DNA of 64,000 nt from Oligoflexus sp. (GCA_014377445.1 JACMPP010000144.1:1-64000); one strand, 5' to 3'. Counted from the first letter of the stretch, positions 1 through 7,913 are shown. The notes: a model not told the origin generated them from the sequence alone. Numbers and translations: made by a program.

Positions 1-26
1 CGTTCGCACTTGGTTTTTTGCGTATT

Positions 27-47
27 CTATTCAGTTTTCAAAGAGCG
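27..47 (-). promoter_or_regulatory. rRNA-operon boxA-type antitermination element
   Basis: Read leftward this is GCTCTTTGAAAACTGAATAG, whose first part matches the boxA antitermination core (TGCTCTTT-type) found in rRNA operon leaders and spacers. It lies just downstream, in the leftward direction, of three tandem promoters. I infer that a 16S rRNA gene begins to the left of the window. No rRNA body sequence is visible here. Confidence 0.7.
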
Positions 48-70
48 TTTATTTCCGTTTCCGGAGGGCT

Positions 71-99
71 GTTGTAGTTCAGAGAGTTTTGTTTTTCAA
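71..99 (-). promoter_or_regulatory. Proximal rrn promoter
   Basis: On the minus strand the motif is TTGAAA, 17 bp, TACAAC, followed by the GC-rich discriminator AGCCCTCCGG. A/T-rich sequence lies upstream and could act as an UP element. The GC-rich discriminator is typical of stringently controlled stable-RNA promoters. This promoter is a near copy of the one at 169-197. Confidence 0.6.
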
Positions 100-168
100 G
101 AAGTTTTTTAATTATCTTCTTTACTTGAGTCCGTCTCTTTCACTTCGTCTGCCGTTCACCGGAGGGTT

Positions 169-197
169 GTTGTAGATCAGAGAGACTTTGTTTTCAA
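169..197 (-). promoter_or_regulatory. Middle rrn promoter, duplicate of the proximal one
   Basis: On the minus strand the motif is TTGAAA, 17 bp, TACAAC, followed by ACCCTCCGG. Boxes, spacing, discriminator and A/T-rich upstream tract all repeat those at 71-99, 98 bp away. This supports a duplicated promoter rather than chance. Confidence 0.6.
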
Positions 198-263
198 GAA
201 GTTTTTTGAATTATCTTCTTTACTTAGGTCCGACTGTTTTCTTCCATTCCGCCGAGAAATAGG

Positions 264-292
264 TTTATACGGATTCGACCCCGGATCGTCAA
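264..292 (-). promoter_or_regulatory. Distal rrn promoter, near-consensus sigma-70
   Basis: On the minus strand the motif is TTGACG, exactly 17 bp, TATAAA. It is the best sigma-70 match of the three leftward promoters and would read through the two duplicated ones toward boxA. Confidence 0.55.
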
Positions 293-441
293 CAGAGTTT
301 TTGCTAAAATTTATAATCGTTGGTGCACAAGGGTTTGACGGCACAGGATTGTGAAGATGATGTTCTTGGAAGGAAATTTGGGTCTGGTGTTTTTCGCGGA
401 AGGCTGAAGGCCTGCTGCATTATTGGCCTGATTTTAGAGTC

Positions 442-1110
442 TCAAACGGCTATCTTGCCAAAAATGGCGCGAAAGCGCTCCTTCTCTTCTTCAGCTGTGT
501 ATTGTTTGAAGGTGTAAGTGAGAATGCTTTTGACTACGCGCTCGATCTCTTCTGACCGGCAACGCTCTTCGTAGTCTATTAGTATGAAGCTCAGGCCTGT
601 TTGAAGGCTTTTAAGCGACAAAATAGCATGCTCAAGTCTTTGTGCGATCAAATCCTCTGACGACAGGGCTCCTACTATAGAGAAGACTGAAGTGCTTACA
701 CTGTCATCAAGCTTTGTCAGGCGCCCAATTGACTCATCCCTTTTTGTGTTGAGCTGACTCAATTCATTTTGCATTGCGACTTCGGACTTGCCCGAACTTG
801 CCTTCTCTTTTTCCTGGCCATCGCCAAATTGCTCAAAAGCGCTCGCGATCAAATCGTCTGCAACTCTTTGGACATCGTCCACGAGCCCTTCGGTTTCTTT
901 GTCAGGATGAAGGTAGGTAAACTCGAGAATGTTTTCCGCATCGAGTTTGTTCCGCTCGACGGTATTGCTGATGTCTTCAATACCCTGCATGACGGCTTCA
1001 ACGGTCGTCACCACACTCTCCCGAATCGAGAGAAGCTCTCGCTCGATGAGCAAAGTGAAATTCTTGAGAAAGCCTACGAGATAGGCCGTCGTATCATGAT
1101 CGTCGGACAT
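442..1110 (-). CDS. CheZ-like phosphatase candidate A
   Basis: A 222-residue, mostly helical, acidic protein. Residues 152-158 (EDLIAQR) align with the catalytic helix of E. coli CheZ (DLTGQ), giving D153 and Q157 in the same D-x-x-x-Q spacing. CheZ dephosphorylates CheY-P in the cytoplasm. The C-terminus, EEEKERFRAIFG, is shared with the paralogue at 1530-2198 and could be a CheY-docking helix. It is the last gene of a three-gene leftward operon, 43 bp after a cheY-like gene. The start has GGAG five bases upstream. Outside the active-site helix I see little identity to CheZ, so the assignment rests on the motif and the context. It could also be a chemotaxis scaffold. Confidence 0.55.
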   Translation of the reverse strand: MSDDHDTTAYLVGFLKNFTLLIERELLSIRESVVTTVEAVMQGIEDISNTVERNKLDAENILEFTYLHPDKETEGLVDDVQRVADDLIASAFEQFGDGQEKEKASSGKSEVAMQNELSQLNTKRDESIGRLTKLDDSVSTSVFSIVGALSSEDLIAQRLEHAILSLKSLQTGLSFILIDYEERCRSEEIERVVKSILTYTFKQYTAEEEKERFRAIFGKIAV

Positions 1111-1153
1111 GAATTCTCCAAAGACTCATTGAAAGTGAATCGCCAGAAATACA

Positions 1154-1516
1154 TCAACCCGCGATTTTTGTAACAGCTGCTACCAGTTGTTCGGGTTGAA
1201 AGGGTTTAACCAACCAACCTTTTGCACCGGCTGCTTTTGCTCTTTGGATAAGATCAGCGGCACCTTCTGTGGTGAGCATAATGACGGGAACTGTACTGCC
1301 GCTCGCCTTCATCTTCTCAACCATTTCGAGGCCGTTCATGTTAGGCATGTTTACATCGCTGATGATCATAGCGATATCTGCGTTCTCACCAAGTTTCACG
1401 ATGCCGTCAGCGCCGTCTTCAGCTTCAACGACGTCGTAGCCGCCTTTGGTCAAAGTGAAACGCACTTGTTGACGAATTGTTTTGGAGTCGTCGACGATCA
1501 TGATTTTCTTAGCCAT
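1154..1516 (-). CDS. CheY-like single-domain response regulator
   Basis: A 120-residue receiver domain with no output domain. The acidic pocket is D9-D10, the phosphoacceptor is D54 in IISDVNMPNMNG, the switch threonine lies in MLTTE near 82-83, and the conserved lysine is K104 in LVKPF. This is the pattern of CheY proteins that bind the flagellar switch or shuttle phosphate. It is flanked by two CheZ-like genes, 13 bp after one and 43 bp before the other, which suggests all three act on one phosphorylation circuit. AAGGA precedes the ATG. No histidine kinase is encoded nearby, so the kinase must act from elsewhere. Confidence 0.85.
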   Translation of the reverse strand: MAKKIMIVDDSKTIRQQVRFTLTKGGYDVVEAEDGADGIVKLGENADIAMIISDVNMPNMNGLEMVEKMKASGSTVPVIMLTTEGAADLIQRAKAAGAKGWLVKPFQPEQLVAAVTKIAG

Positions 1517-1529
1517 CTGTTTTCATCCT

Positions 1530-2198
1530 TCATTTCATTTTAGTTTGTGATGCTTTACTCTTCTGCCTTGGATATCCGAATATTTTATGGAAGACTTCTT
1601 TTTCCTCTTCTGAGCTGTAGCTCAGATAGACTTCCGTGAGGACTTTGTTGCGAAGTAGCTTCACCCGCTCAGGGCTGCACTCCGTTTTGTAGTCGAGGAG
1701 AAATTGCGCCAAAGCTCTTTGCAGAGTTTGTAAAGACTGAATCACATGTCCAAGTCTTTGCGCGATAATATCGTCGACCGACACAGAACCCATTACATCA
1801 GAAAGCACTTTCTGCAGATTTGTATCCAGCATCGAGATGGCTTCGAGATGTTTCGAGAGTACGCCGCTGCTTCGAAGCAACTTCGACCCGAGAATCACTT
1901 TGCGATTGTCAGCACGATCGGCGTCTGGTTGAGCTGCCTCTTTTTTCTCCACAGCACTGGCTGAGGAGGAGACAAAGGCCCCTGAGTTGAAGTCTTTGAT
2001 GAGAACTTCGCTGGCCTCTACTTTCTTGTGAGAGGATTCGTCGCTCATCTTCATCATCGACGCCATCACCTGGCTGACGACGCCTTCGAGCATATCTTTG
2101 GTCGACAGCAATTGCTGCTCACTTAAAGATGTAAAATCTCTAAGAAAGTCGATTAAGATCTTCGATGCTTGAAAAACATCTTTCCGTGCAAGACTCAC
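1530..2198 (-). CDS. CheZ-like phosphatase candidate B
   Basis: A 222-residue helical protein paralogous to the gene at 442-1110. I chose the GTG start because GAGGA lies six bases upstream; an in-frame TTG two codons earlier has no room for a ribosome site. From this start the motif DDIIAQRLGH places D143 and Q147, the same D-x-x-x-Q spacing as the catalytic pair of E. coli CheZ. The C-terminal EEEKEVFHKIFG matches paralogue A. The middle, about residues 70-105, is Ser/Ala/Lys-rich and looks like a linker. It is the first gene of the operon behind a sigma-28-like promoter. The phosphatase role is inferred from the motif and the adjacent cheY. Confidence 0.55.
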   Translation of the reverse strand: MSLARKDVFQASKILIDFLRDFTSLSEQQLLSTKDMLEGVVSQVMASMMKMSDESSHKKVEASEVLIKDFNSGAFVSSSASAVEKKEAAQPDADRADNRKVILGSKLLRSSGVLSKHLEAISMLDTNLQKVLSDVMGSVSVDDIIAQRLGHVIQSLQTLQRALAQFLLDYKTECSPERVKLLRNKVLTEVYLSYSSEEEKEVFHKIFGYPRQKSKASQTKMK

Positions 2199-2255
2199 TG
2201 CCAATCCTCGATCGCTACCAATTAAGCCGCTTTAAATCGAACCGCATTGGGGGAT

Positions 2256-2282
2256 CTATCGGTGAAGATGGTCCTGTCTTGA
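2256..2282 (-). promoter_or_regulatory. Sigma-28-like promoter of the cheZ-cheY-cheZ operon
   Basis: The minus strand reads TCAA, 15 bp, ACCGATAG. The sigma-28 (FliA) consensus is TAAA, 15 bp, GCCGATAA, so nine of twelve positions match with exact spacing. It lies about 60 bp upstream of the GTG start of the first che gene. This fits late flagellar-class control by the FlgM encoded near 32.5-32.8 kb. Confidence 0.5.
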
Positions 2283-2412
2283 GGACATTCTGGAGATAGG
2301 CCTATAAGCTCCTGATATTTTTTGATATATAATCATTTTGACGTCTAGGTCCTAGAATTCTTAGCCCTCAAACTTTCAGATTATTGGCATTTCCGCGCGT
2401 TGGTTCAGTCTG

Positions 2413-2421
2413 TGCTATACT
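2413..2421 (+). promoter_or_regulatory. Extended -10 promoter of the SNF2 gene
   Basis: TGCTATACT is an extended -10 (TG-N-TATACT) about 50 bp before the GTG start of the helicase gene. No good -35 is visible at normal spacing. A GGGGC/GCCCC hairpin follows in the predicted leader. Confidence 0.4.
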
Positions 2422-2468
2422 AGGGGCTGACGCGGCCCCAGCAGCACCTTCTTGGTAGGTCCTACACT

Positions 2469-5282
2469 GTGAAGAAAAATATCTTAGAATTCTTCTACGA
2501 TCATGTTGACGAAGAAGACTGGCTCTACGGACTCGATATTTATACCTCGGGTCGAGTGGAAGCCTTGCGTTCTATGCATGGTCTTGTGACTGCCAAGGTC
2601 TCTGCTGGCGGGCCACGTGGCGAAGAAGCTCGTCTAAAAATACACCCCAATGGCCATTGCATCCAATGGATCGAATGTACCTGCCGTAAAAACCGCACAA
2701 GCGGCGTTTACTGCGAACATCTTGCGGCGTTTATGATCTGTATCGATCGCGAGCGTTCGGAACTCCTCGCGAACCTCGACACCAAGATGCCTCTCAAGCA
2801 GCCTATTTCTCCAAAGAAGAAAAAAGCCGCCGCGGGTGAAGACGAAGCCAAAAAGAAGGAAAAATCCGACGGGGCCGCTCAGACCATTTTGAGCCACCTC
2901 AAAGGCAGCATTCAATACGTCCGTCTGATGGCCAATGGTCCGACGATGAAGGTTCGGCTGGAAATTAAAGCCGGGGAACACACGAATTATCATCTCGGTC
3001 TGGATGAGGCGGCAAAATTCTTACAAAGCCATCCCAAGCTTCCCATGGCTGATGAAGATGTTCGAAAGCTCAAGATCTTTCCCCAACTCGTTTCGCGAGG
3101 CACCCGCATCTACCAGGAAGGTGATGAAAAGCTCGTGGCGGAGCGCGTCATCGCGATTCCTCATACGGCTATGCAATTAGCGAAGTTGAAAGCGGAGTAT
3201 CCGGAAGGAGTCTCGAGCTTTCCCGAACTGCATCGAATGCTCTCGCGCACAGAGCCGGAAGGCAAAGAAGGCCATTTCGAATTTATTTCCTATAAGGCCG
3301 CTCAAAAATACATCGGTCGGGAATTCTTCTTTCTACCGGAACGGGGCTATTGGCCGATTGCCAGCCACGATGTCAGCGAGAGCTGGAACGACCTCGCCGT
3401 TCGCAAAGTCTTCAATGAAGATGCCTCGGCCCAACTGATTCAGGACGGATTCTCCGAATATCTCAGCCAAGGCCCGATCTTCCTCGATAACTCATTGAAG
3501 TCCGCTGTCATTGAGAACGCACCCAAGCTCAGTGAAATCCATATTCACAAGCAGGAAGACGGCTGGTTCTATCTCGACCCGCGCTATCAGAGTGCCGAGT
3601 CCTCGATCTCCATGCTCGACCTTGTGAGTCAGTTTAAAAAGCGTAAAAGAAACTACATCAAACAGGGCGAGAAATGGGTCAAGATCCCGGATTTCGTCAA
3701 GGAACATAACTGGCAGACTGATGAGTCAGGCCAATACCTCAAAGTTAACGCCATGGGCCTTCTGCGCCTTAAGGCGGCGGTTGGGGACTTCGATCAGTTC
3801 GTAGGCAGCAAAAAGCTCCTCAATCAGATTCGAAGCAAACTCGAATTCAATAACGATACGAAAGTTCCGAGTCTTTCGCACACCAAGCTTAAACTGCGCG
3901 AGTACCAGTACCACGGCGTACAATGGATGTGGTGGCTCTACGAGAACCAACTGCATGGCCTTCTTGCTGATGAGATGGGCCTTGGCAAGACTCACCAGGC
4001 GATGGGTCTTCTCTCTGCCATTCAAAAGAAAAAGCCAGGCGCCAAGTTCATCGCCATCGCACCGACGACAGTCTTGGATCACTGGGAAGACAAGGTCCGT
4101 GACTTCTGTCCGAACCTCAACGTCCTGAAGCACCACGGTCCCAAACGCAGTCAGAACATTAAGAAAATGATGGAAGATCATGACCTCATGATCACGAGCT
4201 ACGGCGTTATGTTGCGCGATATTCAGCAACTCTCCGCCATGCATTGGGACGCCGTGATCCTTGATGAAGCGCACTTTGTGAAGAACCAGGATACAGCGAC
4301 TTATCAAGCCGTCTGTATGATGCATGCTGATATTCGACTTTGTTTGACTGGTACTCCGATCGAGAACCATTTGGGCGAGATGAAGAACCTCTTTGACTTC
4401 CTGGTACCGGGTTTTCTTGGATCGGATGAATACTTCCGTAAGAACTTCATCACTCCGATCGGCAAAGGCGCCGAACCTGAGATTGAGCTGGCCTTGCAGA
4501 AGCTGATTCACCCTTTCAAAATGCGCCGGACCAAAGCCCTCGTTCTTCACGACCTTCCGGAAAAAGTGGAAGATATCCGCCACTGCGGATTGTCAGCAGC
4601 TCAAGTGAAGCTCTATAAGGAAGTTCTTGATCTCAAGGCCAAGCCTTTGGTTGAAACTCTGAAGAACAATGAATCACCTGTGCCTTTCCTTCATATCTTT
4701 GCGATTCTGACTCTGTTGAAACAGATCTGCAATCACCCTGCTTTGCTGAAGGATGGAGATTATACGACCCTTGAGAGTGGTAAGTTTGAATCTCTGAAAG
4801 AGATTTTGGCTGAAGCCCTCGAGTCAGGCCACAAGGTAGTCATCTACAGCCAGTATGTTGGGATGATCAAGATTATCAGCAGCTATCTCAAGACTCAAAA
4901 TGTAAACCATGAAGTGCTAACGGGTCAGACCAAGAATCGCGGTAAGGTCATCGAACGTTTCCAAACGGATCCTGAGTGCAAGATCTTCATCGCCTCACTC
5001 CTTGCGGGTGGTGTCGGTATCGATCTGACTGCGGCTTCGGTCGTGATTCATTACGATCGCTGGTGGAACGCGAGTAAGGAAAACCAGGCGACAGACCGTG
5101 TGTATCGTATCGGCCAGAATAAGAACGTTCAGGTTCTCAAAATGGTCACACGCGGAACATTGGAAGAAAAAATTGACCTCCTTATCGCCTCCAAACAACA
5201 ACTCTTTGAGAAGTTTATGGATCGCGATGAAGAGGTCTTCAAAGCATTTTCAAGAAATCAACTTATCGAACTTCTGCAGTAA
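2469..5282 (+). CDS. SWIM-SNF2 family DNA translocase/helicase
   Basis: A 937-residue Superfamily 2 ATPase. The N-terminus has a SWIM zinc motif C-x-C-x9-C-x-H (C70, C72, C82, H84), then a Lys-rich linker near 115-135. The Snf2 core follows: Walker A DEMGLGKT near 500, DEAH near 597, the LTGTP motif, and motif VI DRVYRIGQ near 875. Family members translocate on double-stranded DNA and displace proteins such as stalled RNA polymerase; in bacteria the role is often unknown. It is a single gene divergent from the che operon and convergent with gltX, which starts its stop codon 17 bp away. The GTG start has only a weak AGGT upstream. The family is clear; the cellular job is not. Confidence 0.9.
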   Translation: MKKNILEFFYDHVDEEDWLYGLDIYTSGRVEALRSMHGLVTAKVSAGGPRGEEARLKIHPNGHCIQWIECTCRKNRTSGVYCEHLAAFMICIDRERSELLANLDTKMPLKQPISPKKKKAAAGEDEAKKKEKSDGAAQTILSHLKGSIQYVRLMANGPTMKVRLEIKAGEHTNYHLGLDEAAKFLQSHPKLPMADEDVRKLKIFPQLVSRGTRIYQEGDEKLVAERVIAIPHTAMQLAKLKAEYPEGVSSFPELHRMLSRTEPEGKEGHFEFISYKAAQKYIGREFFFLPERGYWPIASHDVSESWNDLAVRKVFNEDASAQLIQDGFSEYLSQGPIFLDNSLKSAVIENAPKLSEIHIHKQEDGWFYLDPRYQSAESSISMLDLVSQFKKRKRNYIKQGEKWVKIPDFVKEHNWQTDESGQYLKVNAMGLLRLKAAVGDFDQFVGSKKLLNQIRSKLEFNNDTKVPSLSHTKLKLREYQYHGVQWMWWLYENQLHGLLADEMGLGKTHQAMGLLSAIQKKKPGAKFIAIAPTTVLDHWEDKVRDFCPNLNVLKHHGPKRSQNIKKMMEDHDLMITSYGVMLRDIQQLSAMHWDAVILDEAHFVKNQDTATYQAVCMMHADIRLCLTGTPIENHLGEMKNLFDFLVPGFLGSDEYFRKNFITPIGKGAEPEIELALQKLIHPFKMRRTKALVLHDLPEKVEDIRHCGLSAAQVKLYKEVLDLKAKPLVETLKNNESPVPFLHIFAILTLLKQICNHPALLKDGDYTTLESGKFESLKEILAEALESGHKVVIYSQYVGMIKIISSYLKTQNVNHEVLTGQTKNRGKVIERFQTDPECKIFIASLLAGGVGIDLTAASVVIHYDRWWNASKENQATDRVYRIGQNKNVQVLKMVTRGTLEEKIDLLIASKQQLFEKFMDRDEEVFKAFSRNQLIELLQ

Positions 5283-5298
5283 GATTGCCAACCGGCGA

Positions 5299-6735
5299 TC
5301 ATTTCCCGAGCGATGTATCCAGATAATTGCGAATTCTAAACCGCACCATCTCCCGACCGATCTGCTCCAGGGACTCGGCCAATGGCGGCGAGTCTTTGCG
5401 TCCGGTCGCAATTAAACGCACGCTCATGAAATAATCTTTTGGCTTCCAGCCGATCTTCTCGCGATGCGCATTGAGAAGGTCGTGAATCGCTGAATGATTC
5501 CAGTCGTAGAGTTCATCGAGCTGCTCAACCAATTCATTCAACATCAATTGCATGGACGCGACCTCTTTGCCTTTCGGCAGAATATCGATGCCCTGATAGT
5601 TGAGAGGACCGTTGAAGAAGAAGCTGAAATTGTCGACAAATTGCTCAAAACGCGACATGCGGTCCTGAAGCAAGGGCCTCAGAGCGAGCAAGTAGTGTTT
5701 GCTGAAGATCTCATCACGGATGTAATCCACGAAATGATCCGGCGAAAGCTTTTGGATATAATGTTGATTGAGCCAGGTGAGTTTGGCCAAATCGAAAACC
5801 GGTCCACCGAGCGAGATCTTTTTCAGATCGAAGACTTCGATCATCTCGTCGAGACTGAACATCTCTTTGTCGTCACCAAAGCTCCAGCCCATCATACCCA
5901 GGTAGTTCACCAGGGTTTGGGGCAGAATACCCGCGCGCTTGTAGTAGGACAGGGACACGGGGTTTTTGCGTTTGGAGATTTTTGATTTATCGGCATTGCG
6001 AAGCAGGGGAAGGTGACAGAACACCGGAGCTTCCCAACCAAAGGCTCGATAAAGCAAAACATGTTTCGGCGTCGAAGAAATCCATTCTTCAGCACGGATG
6101 ACATGCGAGATCTTCATAAGATAGTCATCGACGACATTCGCCAGATGGTAAGTCGGAAAACCGTCGGTTTTCATCAAAACCTGATCGTCGACACGATCGA
6201 CATCGAATTCAAGCTCGCCGCGCAAATGATCTTCGAACTTCACGGTTCCTGTGGTCGGAACTTTGAGTCGAATGACATTTTTTTCGCTAGCTGCGATTCT
6301 CTTTTTCACATCGTCTGCTGCCAGAGTCCGGCAATGACCGTCATAACGCGTGGTCAAACCTTCGGCTTTTTGCTGAGCTCTCACAGTATCGAGGCGCTCG
6401 GCGGTACAAAAGCAGTGGTAAGCCGTACCGTTGTCGATAAGCTTCTGTGAATACTCTTTATATATAGGGAGACGCTCGGACTGCTTGTAAGGGCCGAACT
6501 CTCCGCCAACATCAGGACCTTCATCCCATTTTAGACCAAGCCATTTGAGGCTGGTGAGAATCATGTCCTCACTGGATGACTTAGCTCGGGATTGATCCGT
6601 GTCTTCGATGCGAACAATAAACTTACCCTTGTTCTTCTTTGCGAAAACGTAGTTAAACAAGGCGGTATAAGCTGTCCCAACATGCGGATCACCGGTGGGA
6701 GAGGGGGCGATTCGTACACGTACCTCACGGCTCAT
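5299..6735 (-). CDS. gltX: Glutamyl-tRNA synthetase
   Basis: A 478-residue class I aminoacyl-tRNA synthetase that charges tRNA-Glu, or both tRNA-Glu and tRNA-Gln if the organism uses an amidotransferase. The HIGH-like motif is PTGDPHVGTAY near residues 13-23 and the KMSKS-like motif is KISKR near 253. The length is normal and the helical anticodon-binding half follows. AAAGGA precedes the ATG. It is transcribed alone, leftward, and its leader carries a 7-bp inverted repeat around a possible -10. Confidence 0.95.
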   Translation of the reverse strand: MSREVRVRIAPSPTGDPHVGTAYTALFNYVFAKKNKGKFIVRIEDTDQSRAKSSSEDMILTSLKWLGLKWDEGPDVGGEFGPYKQSERLPIYKEYSQKLIDNGTAYHCFCTAERLDTVRAQQKAEGLTTRYDGHCRTLAADDVKKRIAASEKNVIRLKVPTTGTVKFEDHLRGELEFDVDRVDDQVLMKTDGFPTYHLANVVDDYLMKISHVIRAEEWISSTPKHVLLYRAFGWEAPVFCHLPLLRNADKSKISKRKNPVSLSYYKRAGILPQTLVNYLGMMGWSFGDDKEMFSLDEMIEVFDLKKISLGGPVFDLAKLTWLNQHYIQKLSPDHFVDYIRDEIFSKHYLLALRPLLQDRMSRFEQFVDNFSFFFNGPLNYQGIDILPKGKEVASMQLMLNELVEQLDELYDWNHSAIHDLLNAHREKIGWKPKDYFMSVRLIATGRKDSPPLAESLEQIGREMVRFRIRNYLDTSLGK

Positions 6736-6767
6736 GGGATTTTTCCTTTAGTGATTCTTGAATTTCA

Positions 6768-6798
6768 GCGGGAGATTCTTTATACATGATGCTCCCGC
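6768..6798. promoter_or_regulatory. Inverted repeat in the gltX leader/promoter
   Basis: GCGGGAG (6768-6774) and CTCCCGC (6792-6798) are perfect 7-bp arms with 17 bases between them. Read toward gltX the spacer contains TATAAAGAAT, and TTGACG lies just upstream of the distal arm. The element could be an operator around the -10 region or a hairpin in the leader. Which one cannot be decided by eye. Confidence 0.4.
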
Positions 6799-6905
6799 GT
6801 CAAGGGTGCTTGAAGCAATTGTTATAGAGTGGAGAACCAAAGTCCGCAACCCCGTTTCTCCGTGTCTATAAATCGGTTTACTCCTATAAAATCTGGCGGT
6901 GTACT

Positions 6906-7850
6906 ATGGAAGACAAGGCTGCTCACCAAGAGAGCAAAGAACGCTACGGTCGACTCTTTATTAACGATATCGACAAGATCGATTGCGCGATTTTCGATCC
7001 GTCAGTCGGCGTTGTGGGTCAGTCGTGGTCCGTGGACATCACCGTTGCCGGTCTGTTGGATGCTAACGGTTTTGTATATGATTTTAGCCTCTTAAAGAAA
7101 CTCGTTAAGCAGGTTCTAAAATCGACCGTCGATCACACACTCGTTATTCCAGCCCAATCGAAGCTGGTTCACTATCAGGAGACTGAGCGTGGCGAACTTT
7201 GGCGCCTTCAGGCGAAGAGCCGCTTAACTGGCGTGAACTCGGACTGGTCTTACCTTTGTCCCAAAGGTGCCGTTTATCCTATGCGTGCCATGCAAGTGAC
7301 GCGCGAGATTATCGAAGCGGAATGCTCGCGCTTGATTCGTCACCGTTTGCCTGAGGAAATCAGCTCGGTTGAAGTTCACCTGCGCAAAGAAGAAGTCGTG
7401 AGTGGACAATCATTTTTTCGTTACAGCCACGGCATCACAGGTCACGAAGGCCTTTGCCAGCGTCTTTTTCACGGTCACCGAAGTCTTATAGAAGTTCAGG
7501 TTGCGGACGAACGTCGTCACGATCTTGAGCAATGGCTGGCCCACGAAGTGCTGGGTTCCGTCGTACATATCGCTTCCCTCACGCAATTAGTGAACCCTCC
7601 TGCTGGCATCAAGTCCGGTACCCGTGCGGATAACACGAATCCTTTGACGATCTCCTACAAAGCATCGCTAGGCGACTACGAAGCGACTGTTCCTGCCAAT
7701 CGAGTCTTCCTCGTTGAAGACGAAACCAGCATTGAGTCGATTGCTTACGAATTGGCGAAGTTGATTGCCAATGAAGGCATTGAAATCGGCGGTCCGATCA
7801 AAGTGAAATGCTTTGAAGGTATTGGCAAAGGCGCGATCGCGGAAATTTAG
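6906..7850 (+). CDS. Tandem 6-pyruvoyl-tetrahydropterin/6-carboxy-tetrahydropterin synthase-like protein
   Basis: A 314-residue protein, about twice the size of a normal PTPS/QueD subunit. The first half has the family pattern G-x-V-Y-D-F (near 55-60) and VDH (75-77), but GQSW stands where the zinc-binding HGH should be. The second half has H175, C184 and HGH (189-191), the usual zinc and cysteine residues, plus a late TSIES and CFE segment. Family enzymes act on dihydroneopterin triphosphate in the queuosine or biopterin pathways. No queuosine or folate genes lie beside it, so the substrate is open. It shares a strong bidirectional terminator with the convergent amidotransferase gene. Confidence 0.7.
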   Translation: MEDKAAHQESKERYGRLFINDIDKIDCAIFDPSVGVVGQSWSVDITVAGLLDANGFVYDFSLLKKLVKQVLKSTVDHTLVIPAQSKLVHYQETERGELWRLQAKSRLTGVNSDWSYLCPKGAVYPMRAMQVTREIIEAECSRLIRHRLPEEISSVEVHLRKEEVVSGQSFFRYSHGITGHEGLCQRLFHGHRSLIEVQVADERRHDLEQWLAHEVLGSVVHIASLTQLVNPPAGIKSGTRADNTNPLTISYKASLGDYEATVPANRVFLVEDETSIESIAYELAKLIANEGIEIGGPIKVKCFEGIGKGAIAEI

Positions 7851-7873
7851 GCCTTCAAAATACTCTGTATAAG

Positions 7874-7910
7874 AAAAACGCGATACCTGAGAAGGTGTCG
7901 CGTTTTCTTT
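7874..7910. terminator. Bidirectional intrinsic terminator
   Basis: AAAACGCGATACC, loop TGAGAA, GGTGTCGCGTTTT makes a 13-bp stem with one G-T wobble. T-rich tracts follow on both strands. It lies between two convergent genes that end at 7850 and 7914 and can stop transcription from both sides. Confidence 0.85.
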
Positions 7911-7913
7911 CGT

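Larger units (their letters stand above)
61..240. repeat. Tandem duplication of a promoter unit, 98-bp period
   Basis: Copies at about 61-143 and 159-240 share CCGGAGGG, GTTGTAG, CAGAGAG, TTCAAGAAGTTTTTT and ATTATCTTCTTTACTT, with a few substitutions and 1-2 base indels. Each copy carries one complete leftward promoter. The rest of this gene-free left end, 293-441, holds nothing else I can identify apart from the short tail behind the first gene. Confidence 0.8.

Noticed and set aside
61-240. Two-unit repeat considered as a CRISPR array
   Set aside because: Only two copies with mismatches throughout, no conserved short repeat and spacer pattern, and each copy is a complete promoter.
250-300. 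Possible tmRNA or tRNA fragment suggested by GGATTCGACC
   Set aside because: No acceptor stem, T-arm or tag ORF surrounds it; the bases are the spacer of a leftward promoter.
320-517. 65-residue plus-strand ORF
   Set aside because: It starts in the tail of the leader and runs over the end of the CheZ-like gene on the other strand; no ribosome site and no protein-like composition.
3726-4583. 285-residue minus-strand ORF inside the SNF2 gene
   Set aside because: It is the reverse frame of a well-conserved helicase core; the sense frame carries all Snf2 motifs.
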